Origin: Microbacterium terrisoli
Lineage (GTDB): Bacteria > Actinomycetota > Actinomycetes > Actinomycetales > Microbacteriaceae
Assembly: GCF_030866805.1 (NCBI RefSeq)
Contig: NZ_CP133019.1
Span: forward strand, 1,674,001 to 1,738,000
Reading direction: 5' to 3'
DNA: 64,000 nt
This document shows, piece by piece, positions 9,071 through 18,013 of the stretch (the stretch's first letter is position 1; each line of letters starts with the position of its first letter). A program made the translations under genes and the position numbers. The notes under the pieces are model-generated. The model was not told the origin of the DNA. It saw nothing but the letters and a program-made list of their open reading frames with translations, and searched no databases.

Positions 9071-10030
9071 GTGCGCAGACTTCCCGTTGCCCTCACCGTC
9101 ATCGCCCTCGCCTCGGTCGCACTCGTCGGCTGCTCCTCGTCGTCGGATCCGGCCGCATCCTGCCCGCGGGTGACCGATGCGAACTCCCCGACGATGGCGC
9201 AGATCCAGGTCGCAGGGCCGACGACCTCGAAGCCGATCGTCGATGTGGACGCACCGCTGCACACGACGACCACGCAGTTCAAGGATGTGACGCGAGGCGA
9301 CGGCGCCGTGCCCATCTCCAGCGCCAAGCAGATGGTCGTGCTCGACGTGGCGCTGGTCAGCGCCACCACCGGCAAGCCCCTGGTGGCCACCGCATACAAC
9401 GGCGACCAGACGCAGGCGGTCCCGCTGGACCGTTGGGCCACGCAGTTCCCCGCATTCGTGGACGCGCTGCACTGCGCGACGGCCGGCACCCGTGTCGCCC
9501 TGGCGATCGCCCCCGGTGGGTTGGAGGCATCGTCTGCGCAGAACCTCGGCCTCGGACCCAAGGATTCGCTGGTGGCGGTCGTGGATGTGCGGCGCGTGTA
9601 CCTGGGTGCCGCGAACGGCGCACTCGTCTACAACTCCGGCTGGGGCATGCCCGCCGTCGTGCGTGCTGCGGACGGCCGGCCCGGTGTGGTCATCCGTGAC
9701 GCCGCCGCCCCGCAGAACCTCAAGATCTGGACGCTCAAGCGCGGAGACGGCGAGAAGGTCACCGGAGATGCCCCGGTCATGGTCAACTACACGATCGTGA
9801 ACTGGACCGACAAGGCGGTGGCCGACACCACATGGGACAGCACACCGCAGGCGATCACCCTCTCGGACAAATCGAAGGGATTCCGTGACGCTGTCGAAGG
9901 TCAGACGGTCGGTTCGCAGGTGATGGCCGTGATCCCGAAGATCGACGGCTCGCCCGATGCGAAGGACACGCAGGTGGCCGTCATCGACATCCTCGGTATC
10001 GCGCCGAAGGCCGCCGCGCCCGCGCAGTGA
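9071..10030 (+). CDS. Secreted FKBP-type peptidyl-prolyl isomerase lipoprotein
   Basis: Probable extracytoplasmic proline isomerase and folding factor anchored to the membrane. It has 319 residues. A short signal peptide ends in the lipobox LVGC with Cys21, followed by a Ser-rich linker. The C-terminal ~120 residues form an FKBP domain (VMVNYTIVNWTDK, KGFRDAVEGQTVGSQVMAVIPK, VAVIDIL). The preceding ~130 residues look like a degenerate FKBP-like half. Several active-site aromatics are replaced (DTTWDS where FDSSW is usual), so activity may be low. The GTG start at 9071 is set by the -10 box and by the signal peptide. It occupies the place between trmI and pafB where mycobacteria carry the Pup-proteasome genes. 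Confidence 0.88.
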   Translation: MRRLPVALTVIALASVALVGCSSSSDPAASCPRVTDANSPTMAQIQVAGPTTSKPIVDVDAPLHTTTTQFKDVTRGDGAVPISSAKQMVVLDVALVSATTGKPLVATAYNGDQTQAVPLDRWATQFPAFVDALHCATAGTRVALAIAPGGLEASSAQNLGLGPKDSLVAVVDVRRVYLGAANGALVYNSGWGMPAVVRAADGRPGVVIRDAAAPQNLKIWTLKRGDGEKVTGDAPVMVNYTIVNWTDKAVADTTWDSTPQAITLSDKSKGFRDAVEGQTVGSQVMAVIPKIDGSPDAKDTQVAVIDILGIAPKAAAPAQ

Positions 10031-10068
10031 CGGTTGGCGCGTCGGCTGACGCCGTGTCGGCACACCTC

Positions 10069-10074
10069 TAGGAT
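10069..10074 (+). promoter_or_regulatory. -10 box of pafB (TAGGAT), leaderless start
   Basis: TAGGAT ends 6 nt before the GTG at 10081. Confidence 0.5.
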
Positions 10075-10080
10075 TGGGGG

Positions 10081-11091
10081 GTGACCGCCACCGCAGCTCC
10101 GTCGCCTGGCGCCGATCGGGGCGCTCCAGAAGAACGCCTGCTCAACCTGGTGGTGGCACTGATGGCCACCGAACAGGGACTGACGAAGGACACGATTCTC
10201 ACGTCGGTGTCGGGGTACCGCGAGCAGGGCGAGGCCGGTGCCACGAAAGACGCGCTGGAGAAGATGTTCGAGCGCGACAAGGAGAACCTGCGTGGGCTCG
10301 GGGTCCCGATCGAGACCATCGGCGACCGCTTGGACCCTGACGACCTGCGCGAAGCGCGTTATCGCATCCCGTCCGCGGAATACGCCCTTCCGGCCGAGAT
10401 CACCTTCTCGCCCGCCGAGATCGCGGTGCTCAACCTCGCCGGCGGCGTGTGGAGCCAGGGCTCGCTGTCGGCCGACGCACGCAGCGGACTGCGCAAGATC
10501 CGGGCACTGGGCATCCCCGTCGACGAACCGATCATCGGCTACTCGCCCCGGATCAGCCTGCGTGAGTCGTCTTTCGCACCCTTGCAGCGCGCGATCGAAC
10601 AAGCACGCGTGGTGACCTTCCCCTATCTGAAGCCGGGCGAGGATGCCGCCCGCACCCGTCGGATCCGCCCGCTCGCGCTGGTCGAGTACGAGGCGCGCTG
10701 GCATGTGTACGGCATCGATGTCGAGGCCGAAGCCGAGCGCACCTTCTTGCTGGCGCGCATCTCGGGCGATGTGAAGCTCACGCGCGAGGCGTTCGACCCG
10801 GCACTTCGCCAGGGGGCGGGGGAGCGGGGCCTGGCCGGGCTCGAAGCCCTCGCCGCGCGCCAATCGGCGCTGCTCGAAGTCAACCCCGGGTCTGAGGCGG
10901 CGCTGCGTCTGCAGCGTCGCGCGCGACCGGCAGAGCAGGGCATCCGCGTCCCGTACGTCGACGTCCACATCCTCGCCGACGAACTCGCCGGCTATGGACC
11001 CGAAGTGCGCGTGGTCGAGCCCGCCGACCTGCGCGCGCACGTGATCAGCCGGCTCGAGGCCGCGCTGCGAACGCACGGAGGCGCACGATGA
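10081..11091 (+). CDS. pafB: WYL-domain transcriptional regulator PafB
   Basis: Half of the PafBC heterodimer, which in mycobacteria activates the LexA/RecA-independent DNA-damage regulon. It has 336 residues. A winged-helix N-terminus (EERLLNLVVALMATEQGLTKD..., DKENLRGLGVPIET) is followed by a WYL domain at about 160-260 (VVTFPYLKPGE, RRIRPLALVEYEARWHVYGID) and a C-terminal WCX-type extension. The GTG start lies 6 nt after its -10 box. The stop overlaps the pafC start by 4 nt. The ligase gene pafA, normally adjacent in mycobacteria, is absent. Confidence 0.92.
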   Translation: MTATAAPSPGADRGAPEERLLNLVVALMATEQGLTKDTILTSVSGYREQGEAGATKDALEKMFERDKENLRGLGVPIETIGDRLDPDDLREARYRIPSAEYALPAEITFSPAEIAVLNLAGGVWSQGSLSADARSGLRKIRALGIPVDEPIIGYSPRISLRESSFAPLQRAIEQARVVTFPYLKPGEDAARTRRIRPLALVEYEARWHVYGIDVEAEAERTFLLARISGDVKLTREAFDPALRQGAGERGLAGLEALAARQSALLEVNPGSEAALRLQRRARPAEQGIRVPYVDVHILADELAGYGPEVRVVEPADLRAHVISRLEAALRTHGGAR

Positions 11092-12059
11092 GCAGCGGAC
11101 GGCCCGTGCTGGCAACCGATCGGGCAGCCCTCATGCTGCAGCTGGTTCCGTATCTGATCAACCTCGGTGAGGTGTCGGTGGCCGACGCGGCGGCCGACTT
11201 CGACGTCACCCCAGCTCAGATGCGCCAGATGGTCGAGATGCTCACGATGATCGGCCGGCCCGGCGAGCGGGGCTATTGGCAGCTGCCGAACGACCTCTTC
11301 GACATCGACTGGGATCTGCTGGACGAGCAGGACCGGATAGTGATCACCAACACCGTCGGGCTGGCAGAGGCTCCGCGCCTGACGGCGCGCGAAGCGGCGG
11401 CGCTGCTGGCGGGGCTGCAGCTGGCGCAGTCGCTGCCCGGGGTGGGCGACAGCGGTGTGGTGGCGGGCCTGCTCGCGAAGCTCGCCGCCGGCGCGTCGAG
11501 CACACCGGCCGACGTGATCGTCGCCTCGGAGCCCGTCGACGATGTGCGCATCACCGTCGACGAGGCGCTGCGCCGCCACGTCGCGGTCTCGTTCGCCTAC
11601 AAGGCGCCCGATGCCCCGGTGACCACGCGCACGGTGGACCCCGTGAAGGTGCACATCGCCAACGGGCAGTGGTACCTGCAGGGCTGGTGTCATCTGCGCC
11701 ACGCGATGCGCACGTTCCACCTGGACAGGGTCGGCGATCTGCAGCTGACCGACATCCCGATCACCCACGGCGAGGAGCCGGTCCCCGAGCTTTTCGAGGG
11801 GAGCGAAGCCGACAACGTCGTGCGCATTCGCTTTCCGCGTGAGCTGTCGCACCTGATGGGACGGTACCTGGATCAGGCGCGGTCGAAGACCACGGCCGGC
11901 ATGACGGTGGCCACCCTCCGGGTCGCCGACCCGCAGAGTCTGAAGCGTCTGGCCACCGGTCGCGGCGGAGACCTCGAGATCCTCGAGCCCGCTGCGGCAC
12001 GGGCTGCGGCAGCCGAATGGGCTCAGGCGGGGCTGGATCTGTATCCCGACCGCGAATGA
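11088..12059 (+). CDS. pafC: WYL-domain transcriptional regulator PafC
   Basis: Partner of PafB. It has 323 residues with an N-terminal winged helix (LMLQLVPYLINLGEVSVADAA, FDVTPAQMRQMVEML), a WYL domain at about 160-225 (VAVSFAYKAPDA, RTVDPVKVHIANGQWYLQGW) and a WCX-type C-terminus. The ATG start overlaps the pafB stop (ATGA), which suggests coupled, equimolar synthesis. In mycobacteria both proteins are needed for promoter recognition with the damage-regulon motif. Confidence 0.92.
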   Translation: MSSGRPVLATDRAALMLQLVPYLINLGEVSVADAAADFDVTPAQMRQMVEMLTMIGRPGERGYWQLPNDLFDIDWDLLDEQDRIVITNTVGLAEAPRLTAREAAALLAGLQLAQSLPGVGDSGVVAGLLAKLAAGASSTPADVIVASEPVDDVRITVDEALRRHVAVSFAYKAPDAPVTTRTVDPVKVHIANGQWYLQGWCHLRHAMRTFHLDRVGDLQLTDIPITHGEEPVPELFEGSEADNVVRIRFPRELSHLMGRYLDQARSKTTAGMTVATLRVADPQSLKRLATGRGGDLEILEPAAARAAAAEWAQAGLDLYPDRE

Positions 12060-12085
12060 TGACCGCCGGTCATCGCCAACCGGGT

Positions 12086-12091
12086 TAGACT
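12086..12091 (+). promoter_or_regulatory. -10 box of tatA (TAGACT)
   Basis: TAGACT lies 28 nt before the tatA ATG, leaving room for a short leader with a GGAG ribosome site, unlike the leaderless genes nearby. Confidence 0.45.
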
Positions 12092-12119
12092 GGCCCGAAG
12101 CGCACGACTTGGAGACACC

Positions 12120-12365
12120 ATGGGGAACCTCTTTTCGGGATGGCATCTGCTGCTGATCCTCGCCGTCATCCTGCTCCTGTTCGGTGCGGCGAAGCTGCCG
12201 GCCTTGGCCAAGAGCGTCGGGCAGTCCGCCCGGGTGTTCAGGGGCGAGATGAAGGCGATGAAGGACGACGATGGCGAGAAGCCCTCGGCCTCCGGTGAGG
12301 CGACCGACGCCAGCGCACCGGCCGAGACGCATTCGACGTCGGGATCTTCTGATACCAAGCCGTAG
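12120..12365 (+). CDS. tatA: Sec-independent protein translocase subunit TatA
   Basis: Pore-forming subunit of the twin-arginine translocase that exports folded proteins. It has 81 residues: a single membrane helix (WHLLLILAVILLLFG), the hinge FGAAKLPALAKSVG, an amphipathic helix (SARVFRGEMKAMK) and an acidic, Ser-rich tail. The ribosome site GGAG lies 7 nt upstream. tatC starts 6 nt after its stop. No tatB is visible in this window. Confidence 0.95.
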   Translation: MGNLFSGWHLLLILAVILLLFGAAKLPALAKSVGQSARVFRGEMKAMKDDDGEKPSASGEATDASAPAETHSTSGSSDTKP

Positions 12366-12371
12366 TCGGTC

Positions 12372-13184
12372 GTGACTCAGACCGGCCCCCCGCGCGTCTC
12401 CGAACCGGAGATGCCGCGGCATGACAAGCGCATGTCGCTGGCGCAGCACTTCCGCGAACTGCGCAAGCGTCTGTTCATCGCCGCCATCGGTGTCGTGGTG
12501 GGCATGGTGATCGGGTTCGTCATCAGCCAGCCCGTGGTGGATCTGATGGCCGAACCCATCCGGCAGGTGGCCGTGGCCCACGGCGACAACTACGCGGCGC
12601 TGAACTTCGACACCGTCACCAGCGGTTTCGATCTGCGCATGCGGATCGCGTTCGCGATCGGATTGCTGGTCTCGGCGCCGGTGTGGCTGTGGCAGCTGTG
12701 GGCATTCATCATGCCCGGGCTCACGCGCAAAGAGATCCGGTACACGATCGGGTTCCTGGCCTCGGCCATTCCGCTGTTCGCGGCCGGTCTGTACGTCGGC
12801 TGGCTGGTGATGCCGCACATGGTCGAGATCATGGCGATATTCGTCCCCTCCGGCAAGGGCATCGCGCAGTTCTACAACTATTCGACGTACTACGACTTCG
12901 TCTTCAAGCTCCTGCTCGTGGTGGGCGTCTCGTTCATCACCCCGGTGTTCCTGGTCGCGCTGAACCTGGCCGGCATCATGAGCGGGCGCACCATCCTGCG
13001 GGGCTGGCGCGTAGCGATCCTGATCATCGCCGTGTTCGCCGCCGCAGCCACCCCCGCCGCCGATGTGACCTCGATGCTGCTGCTGGGCGGCATCCTGTGC
13101 ATTCTGTACTTCGCTGCGGCGTTCCTGTCCATGCTGTTCGACCGGCGAAAGCGCAAACGCAACCCGGTGGAGCCGCTGGCGTGA
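12372..13184 (+). CDS. tatC: Sec-independent protein translocase subunit TatC
   Basis: Membrane receptor for twin-arginine signal peptides. It has 270 residues and six hydrophobic helices. Conserved features are the cytoplasmic N-terminal LAQHFRELRKRL, the loop LWAFIMPGLTRKEIRY and the TPAADVTSMLLL segment near the end. The GTG start lies 6 nt after the tatA stop. Its own stop overlaps the helY start (GTGA), the same linkage as in Mycobacterium. Confidence 0.95.
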   Translation: MTQTGPPRVSEPEMPRHDKRMSLAQHFRELRKRLFIAAIGVVVGMVIGFVISQPVVDLMAEPIRQVAVAHGDNYAALNFDTVTSGFDLRMRIAFAIGLLVSAPVWLWQLWAFIMPGLTRKEIRYTIGFLASAIPLFAAGLYVGWLVMPHMVEIMAIFVPSGKGIAQFYNYSTYYDFVFKLLLVVGVSFITPVFLVALNLAGIMSGRTILRGWRVAILIIAVFAAAATPAADVTSMLLLGGILCILYFAAAFLSMLFDRRKRKRNPVEPLA

Positions 13185-15661
13185 CAGACCCTTCGCCTGC
13201 CGAGCGCTACGCGCGGATGAGCGCGGGGCGGCGGCATCCCCTCACCACGGCCTTCGCCGACCGGCAGCGGTTCGAACTCGATCCCTTCCAGATCGCCGGA
13301 TGCGAGGCCCTCGAGGAGGGTCGTGGCGTGCTGGTGGCAGCGCCCACCGGTGCCGGCAAGACGATCGTCGGCGAGTTCGCCGTCGACCTGGCGATGCTCC
13401 AGCCCGGTGACAAGGCGTTCTACACCACGCCGATGAAGGCCCTGTCCAACCAGAAGTTCCGTGAGCTGGTCGAGGTCTACGGAGCTGACGAGGTGGGGCT
13501 CCTCACCGGCGACGTGAGCATCAACGGCAATGCACGGGTGGTCGTGATGACCACCGAGGTGCTGCGCAACATGCTCTACGCCGACTCCGACGCCCTGCGC
13601 GGGCTGCGCTTCGTCGTCATGGACGAAGTGCACTACCTGGCCGACCGGTTCCGCGGCGCCGTGTGGGAAGAGGTGATCATCCACCTTCCGCAGGCGGTCA
13701 AGCTCGTGTGCCTGTCGGCGACGGTCTCCAACGCCGAGGAGTTCGGGGACTGGCTGGACACTGTGCGCGGCGACACCGATGTGATCGTCTCTGAAACGCG
13801 CCCGGTTCCTCTCGAGCAGCACGTGCTGGTGCGCGGCGACCTGCTGCCGCTGTTCGACGACCGTGCGGGCGTCGGTGTCGCGCGCGTGAACCAGGAGCTC
13901 ATGCGCATCCGCTCCGTCAAAGGGCCGAACTTCGACAACAACCGTCGCGCGCAGCAGCTGCGCAGCAGCGGAGGGTACGAGGCATCCCGCCGGCGTCCCA
14001 CCCGCGGCAACCGGCGTCCCGTGCGCGCGGCCAACGTGCGACGCGTCGAGCGGATGGACCGGCCCGACGTCGTGCGGCTGCTGGAACGGGACCGGCTCCT
14101 GCCGGCCATCTTCTTCATCTTCAGCCGTGTGGGGTGCGAGGCGGCGGTCCAGCAGGTGCGCCGCTCGGGCCTGCGCCTGACCAGTCGCGAAGAGCGCGAC
14201 GAGATCCGTGCGATCGTCGACGAGCGCACCCGCACTCTGCACGACGAGGACCTGGGCGTGCTCGGCTTCTGGGAGTGGAAGGACGACCTCGAACGGGGCA
14301 TCGCCGCCCATCATGCCGGGCTGCTTCCCGCGTTCAAAGAGGTCGTCGAAGAGCTGTTCCAGCGCAAGCTCGTCAAGGTCGTCTTCGCGACCGAGACCCT
14401 CGCCCTCGGCATCAACATGCCCGCCCGCACCGTCGTGCTCGAAAAGCTCGAGAAGTTCAACGGCGAGGCGCGCGTGGCCATCACCTCGGGGGAGTACACG
14501 CAGATCACGGGGCGTGCGGGCAGACGCGGCATCGACGTGGAGGGTCACGCCGTGATCCAGTGGACCGAGGGGATGGACCCGCAGGCGGTCGCAGCCCTCG
14601 CGTCTCGGCGCACCTACCCGTTGAACTCGAGCTTTCGTCCCACCTACAACATGGCCGTCAATCTCATCGATCAGTTCGGCCGACAGCGGGCGCGCGAGAT
14701 CCTCGAGTCCTCATTCGCGCAGTTCCAGGCCGACCGAGCGGTGGTGGGGCTGGCCCGGCAGGTGCGCGAGCAGGAGGAGTCGCTGGCCGGCTACGCGAAG
14801 GCGATGACATGCGATCGCGGCGATTTCGTCGAGTATTCCGGGATCCGTCGTCAGCTCAGCGATCTCGAGAAGCAGAATCGCAAGGATGCCGGAGCCTCGC
14901 ACACGACACGGCAGAAGCGGCTGCGCGAGATCGAGTCGCTGCGCCGACGCATGCAGCGCCACTCCTGCCATTCCTGCCCCGACCGTGAGAACCATGCGCG
15001 CTGGGCCGAGCGGTATTGGAAGCTGCTGCGGCAGACCGACCGGCTGCGCACCCAGATCGCGACCCGCACCGGCAGCGTCGCCCGTCATTTCGACCGGGTC
15101 GTGGACGTGCTGTCGACGCTGCACTACGTGATCGTCGACGCCGACGGGACCACACGTCTCAGTGACGCGGGCCGCACGATGCGGCGCATCTACGGCGAGC
15201 GCGATCTGCTCGTGGCCGAGGCGCTGCGCACCGGCATCTGGAAGGATCTGGATGCCGCCTCCCTGGCCTCGCTCGTGTGCTGTCTGGTCTACGAGCCGCG
15301 CCGTGACGAGGCCGGCGCCGGCGACCGCGCTCTGCCGCGAGGATCGTTCCGTGCGGCACTGTCGGCGACCCAGCTGCTGTGGGCGCAGCTGGACGACGTG
15401 GAGCAGGACCACCAGCTGCCCGGCACGATCGAGGTGGCCACGGGCCTCGCGCAGGCCATGCACACCTGGGCGCGCGGCGGTGCGCTGGATCGCGTGCTGC
15501 TGGAAGCCGACATGGCCGCCGGCGATTTCGTGCGCTGGGCCAAGCAGACCATCGATCTGCTCGACCAGCTCTCGCTCGTGGCCGATGGCGCCCTGGCGCG
15601 CCGGGCCCGACAGGCCCTGGAGCTCGTCCGTCGCGGGATCGTGGCTTACTCGGTCGTGTGA
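13181..15661 (+). CDS. helY: Ski2-like DEVH-box RNA helicase HelY
   Basis: ATP-dependent superfamily 2 helicase of the Ski2/Mtr4-like group, presumed to remodel RNA; the exact substrate in actinobacteria is not established. It has 826 residues. Motif I is APTGAGKT (Lys60), motif II VMDEVH (Asp148), motif III CLSAT, and motif VI region QITGRAGRRGID. A basic, low-complexity insert (RRPTRGNRRPVRAANVRR) lies before the second RecA domain. The C-terminal half has a four-Cys-type cluster (HSCHSCPDRENH) and the helical DSHCT domain. The GTG start at 13181 overlaps the tatC stop. Confidence 0.93.
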   Translation: MTDPSPAERYARMSAGRRHPLTTAFADRQRFELDPFQIAGCEALEEGRGVLVAAPTGAGKTIVGEFAVDLAMLQPGDKAFYTTPMKALSNQKFRELVEVYGADEVGLLTGDVSINGNARVVVMTTEVLRNMLYADSDALRGLRFVVMDEVHYLADRFRGAVWEEVIIHLPQAVKLVCLSATVSNAEEFGDWLDTVRGDTDVIVSETRPVPLEQHVLVRGDLLPLFDDRAGVGVARVNQELMRIRSVKGPNFDNNRRAQQLRSSGGYEASRRRPTRGNRRPVRAANVRRVERMDRPDVVRLLERDRLLPAIFFIFSRVGCEAAVQQVRRSGLRLTSREERDEIRAIVDERTRTLHDEDLGVLGFWEWKDDLERGIAAHHAGLLPAFKEVVEELFQRKLVKVVFATETLALGINMPARTVVLEKLEKFNGEARVAITSGEYTQITGRAGRRGIDVEGHAVIQWTEGMDPQAVAALASRRTYPLNSSFRPTYNMAVNLIDQFGRQRAREILESSFAQFQADRAVVGLARQVREQEESLAGYAKAMTCDRGDFVEYSGIRRQLSDLEKQNRKDAGASHTTRQKRLREIESLRRRMQRHSCHSCPDRENHARWAERYWKLLRQTDRLRTQIATRTGSVARHFDRVVDVLSTLHYVIVDADGTTRLSDAGRTMRRIYGERDLLVAEALRTGIWKDLDAASLASLVCCLVYEPRRDEAGAGDRALPRGSFRAALSATQLLWAQLDDVEQDHQLPGTIEVATGLAQAMHTWARGGALDRVLLEADMAAGDFVRWAKQTIDLLDQLSLVADGALARRARQALELVRRGIVAYSVV

Positions 15662-15729
15662 GGCGTGCGTCGCGGGGTCGCGGCGGAGGAATCCGGGTCG
15701 TCGTTCAGCGCGTGACGCAGGCGTTCCGG

Positions 15730-15735
15730 TAGAAT
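15730..15735 (+). promoter_or_regulatory. -10 box of hrcA (TAGAAT), abutting CIRCE
   Basis: TAGAAT ends on the first base of the CIRCE element, so bound HrcA would cover the transcription start. No convincing -35 was found at the usual distance. Confidence 0.6.
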
Positions 15736-15761
15736 TGGCACTCAGATTGCGAGAGTGCCAG
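15735..15761 (+). promoter_or_regulatory. CIRCE operator (HrcA binding site)
   Basis: Inverted repeat TTGGCACTC, 9 nt spacer, GAGTGCCAG, one substitution per arm from the consensus TTAGCACTC-N9-GAGTGCTAA. It lies 33 nt upstream of hrcA and implies autorepression of the hrcA-dnaJ operon. Confidence 0.93.
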
Positions 15762-15794
15762 TGTCTGGTGCGTGAGGCCGAACAGGAGGCAGCC

Positions 15795-16832
15795 ATGGTC
15801 AGCGAGCGCGGACTGCAGGTTCTCCAGGCCATCGTCCAGGACTACGTCGAGACCCGCGAGCCGGTCGGCAGCAAGACGATCGTCGATCGCCACGCGTTCG
15901 GCGTGTCGGCGGCCACGATCCGCAATGACATGGCGCTGCTCGAAGACGAAGAGCTCATCGTGGCCCCGCACACCTCGTCGGGGCGGGTGCCCACCGACAA
16001 GGGCTATCGCGTCTTCGTGGACCACCTGGCCCAGCTGCGCCCGCTCTCGCCGGCCCAGCGCACGGCCATCACGACGTTCCTGGACGGTTCGACCGACCTC
16101 GACGATGTGCTGGCGCGCACCGTGCGTGCCCTGACGAATCTGACCGGGCAGGTCGCGATCGTGCAGTACCCGTCGTTCGCCCGCGCGCGCGTTTCGCACG
16201 TGGAGATCGTGGACCTCGGCGGCCGCGTGCTGGTGATCCTGGTCACCGACACGGGGAGGGTCTCGCAGCGGGTGGTCGGCGTCGCCGAACCGCTGGACGA
16301 GGCCGAGGTGGGGCGCTTGCGCACACGGGTGTCGTCATTGGTGTCGGGCCGCAGCGTGCGTGAGGGAGCGGCAGCGGTGACGGCAATGCTCGCCGGCGAG
16401 CCGCTGAGCATGAGCCGAGAGGATGCCGCGACCGGCATCGTGCTGCGCGTGGTCTCCGAAGAGCTCGAGGAGTTCCGGCAGGACCGCCTGCTGATGGCCG
16501 GCACCGCCACCCTGGCCCGACGCGAGTCCGACTTCCGCGGCAGCATCTACCCGCTGCTGGAGGCCATCGAAGAGCAAGTGACGCTGCTGAGGCTGATGAG
16601 CGAGATGGTCGCCGACGGGGAGGGTCTTGCCGCCTCGATCGGGCGCGAGAACGAACCGTTCGGCCTGTCCGAGGCATCCGTGGTCACCGGCGACTACGAC
16701 GTCACCGGTGCACGTGCGCGTGTGGGGGTGCTGGGACCCACCCGCATGGACTACCCGACGAACCTTGCGGCGGTGCGAGCCGTCGCCCACTATCTGAGCC
16801 GACTGCTCGAAGACGATGACGCGCCGCGCTGA
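15795..16832 (+). CDS. hrcA: Heat-inducible transcription repressor HrcA
   Basis: Dimeric repressor that binds CIRCE and is released on heat stress, when GroEL is occupied. It has 345 residues. The N-terminal winged helix (LQVLQAIVQDYVETREPVGS, VSAATIRNDMALLE) and wing (TSSGRVPTDKGYRVFVDHL) are typical. The middle GAF-like domain and the C-terminal RMDYPTNLAAVRAVAHYLS complete the family pattern. A strong AGGAGG ribosome site lies 7 nt before the ATG. dnaJ follows after 65 nt with no visible promoter of its own. Confidence 0.96.
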   Translation: MVSERGLQVLQAIVQDYVETREPVGSKTIVDRHAFGVSAATIRNDMALLEDEELIVAPHTSSGRVPTDKGYRVFVDHLAQLRPLSPAQRTAITTFLDGSTDLDDVLARTVRALTNLTGQVAIVQYPSFARARVSHVEIVDLGGRVLVILVTDTGRVSQRVVGVAEPLDEAEVGRLRTRVSSLVSGRSVREGAAAVTAMLAGEPLSMSREDAATGIVLRVVSEELEEFRQDRLLMAGTATLARRESDFRGSIYPLLEAIEEQVTLLRLMSEMVADGEGLAASIGRENEPFGLSEASVVTGDYDVTGARARVGVLGPTRMDYPTNLAAVRAVAHYLSRLLEDDDAPR

Positions 16833-16897
16833 ACAGGTGCAGGCGCTGAGCAGCGCGGACGGAAGACGACCCCGCATCGGCGGGCAGGAAGGCGATT

Positions 16898-18010
16898 GTG
16901 GCTGACCAGGACCACTACGAAGTACTGGGCGTGGCGCGGGATGCGTCACCGGACGAGATCAAGAAGGCGTATCGGCGCCTGGCACGCGAGCTGCACCCGG
17001 ATGTGAATCCGGGGGCGGACGCCGAAGAGAAGTTCAAGCTCGTCACACACGCGTACGACGTGCTCAGCGACCCCGACCAGCGCCGCCGCTACGACATGGG
17101 CGGGGACTCGCCGTTCGGCCAGAGCGCCGGGTTCGGCGGTTTCGGCGACATCTTCGAGACATTCTTCGGCGGGGGCGGAGCGCGCGCGGCGCGACCGCGC
17201 TCCCGGCGCGAGCGGGGGCAGGACGCCCTCGTGCGCGTCACGCTCGATCTGGCGGATGTCGTCTTCGGCACGCACCGCGACCTCGAGGTCGACACCGCTG
17301 TGCTGTGCGAGACGTGCGAGGGCTCGTGCTGCCAGCCGGGCACTTCTCCGGTCACGTGTGAGATCTGCCACGGCAGCGGGCACGTCGAGCGCACGGTGCG
17401 CAGCCTTCTGGGCAACGTCGTCACCAGCGCTCCGTGCGGAGTGTGCCAGGGCTACGGCACGACGATCCCGTATCCGTGCGCCACGTGCCAGGGCCAGGGT
17501 CGGGTGCGCGCGCGGCGCACGGTGGCCGTGGACATCCCGGCCGGCGTCGAGACAGGGCTGCGCCTGCAGATGCCCGGCTCGGGCGAGGTGGGCCCGGCAG
17601 GCGGGCCGAACGGTGACCTGTACCTGGAGATGACCGTCGCGCACCATGACGTCTTCAGCCGCGAGGGCGACGATCTGCTCGCGACACTCGATGTGTCGAT
17701 GCCCGATGCGATCCTGGGCGCCACCACCACGATCGAGTCTCTGGACGGTCCCGTCGACCTCGAGATCCGACCCGGCGTGCAGGCGGGCGACGTCCTGACG
17801 ATCAAGGGGCGCGGCATCACGCCGCTGCGCGGCACACAGCGCGGCGACCTGCGCGTGGGCGTGCACGTGGTGACCCCGACGCGTCTGGACGCGAAGGAGC
17901 GCGCGCTGATCGAAGACTTCAAGAAGAAGACCAAGTCGCCCGCGCCCAAGCTCGCCGAGTTCCAGCAGGGACTGTTCGCGCGGCTGCGCGACCGGTTCCG
18001 GAACAGCTGA
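16898..18010 (+). CDS. dnaJ: Chaperone DnaJ (DnaJ2 type)
   Basis: Hsp40 co-chaperone that delivers clients to DnaK and stimulates its ATPase. It has 370 residues: J-domain ([26 protein letters not shown]), a Gly/Phe-rich linker ([18 protein letters not shown]), a zinc-finger domain with CETC, CEIC, CGVC and CATC pairs, and two C-terminal substrate-binding domains. In the first zinc motif the usual CxxCxGxG ends as CETCEGSCC, with Cys replacing the last Gly; this may be a lineage variant. The GTG start has AGGAAGG upstream. Its place after hrcA marks it as the heat-regulated copy. Confidence 0.95.
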   Translation: MADQDHYEVLGVARDASPDEIKKAYRRLARELHPDVNPGADAEEKFKLVTHAYDVLSDPDQRRRYDMGGDSPFGQSAGFGGFGDIFETFFGGGGARAARPRSRRERGQDALVRVTLDLADVVFGTHRDLEVDTAVLCETCEGSCCQPGTSPVTCEICHGSGHVERTVRSLLGNVVTSAPCGVCQGYGTTIPYPCATCQGQGRVRARRTVAVDIPAGVETGLRLQMPGSGEVGPAGGPNGDLYLEMTVAHHDVFSREGDDLLATLDVSMPDAILGATTTIESLDGPVDLEIRPGVQAGDVLTIKGRGITPLRGTQRGDLRVGVHVVTPTRLDAKERALIEDFKKKTKSPAPKLAEFQQGLFARLRDRFRNS

Positions 18011-18013
18011 TCG

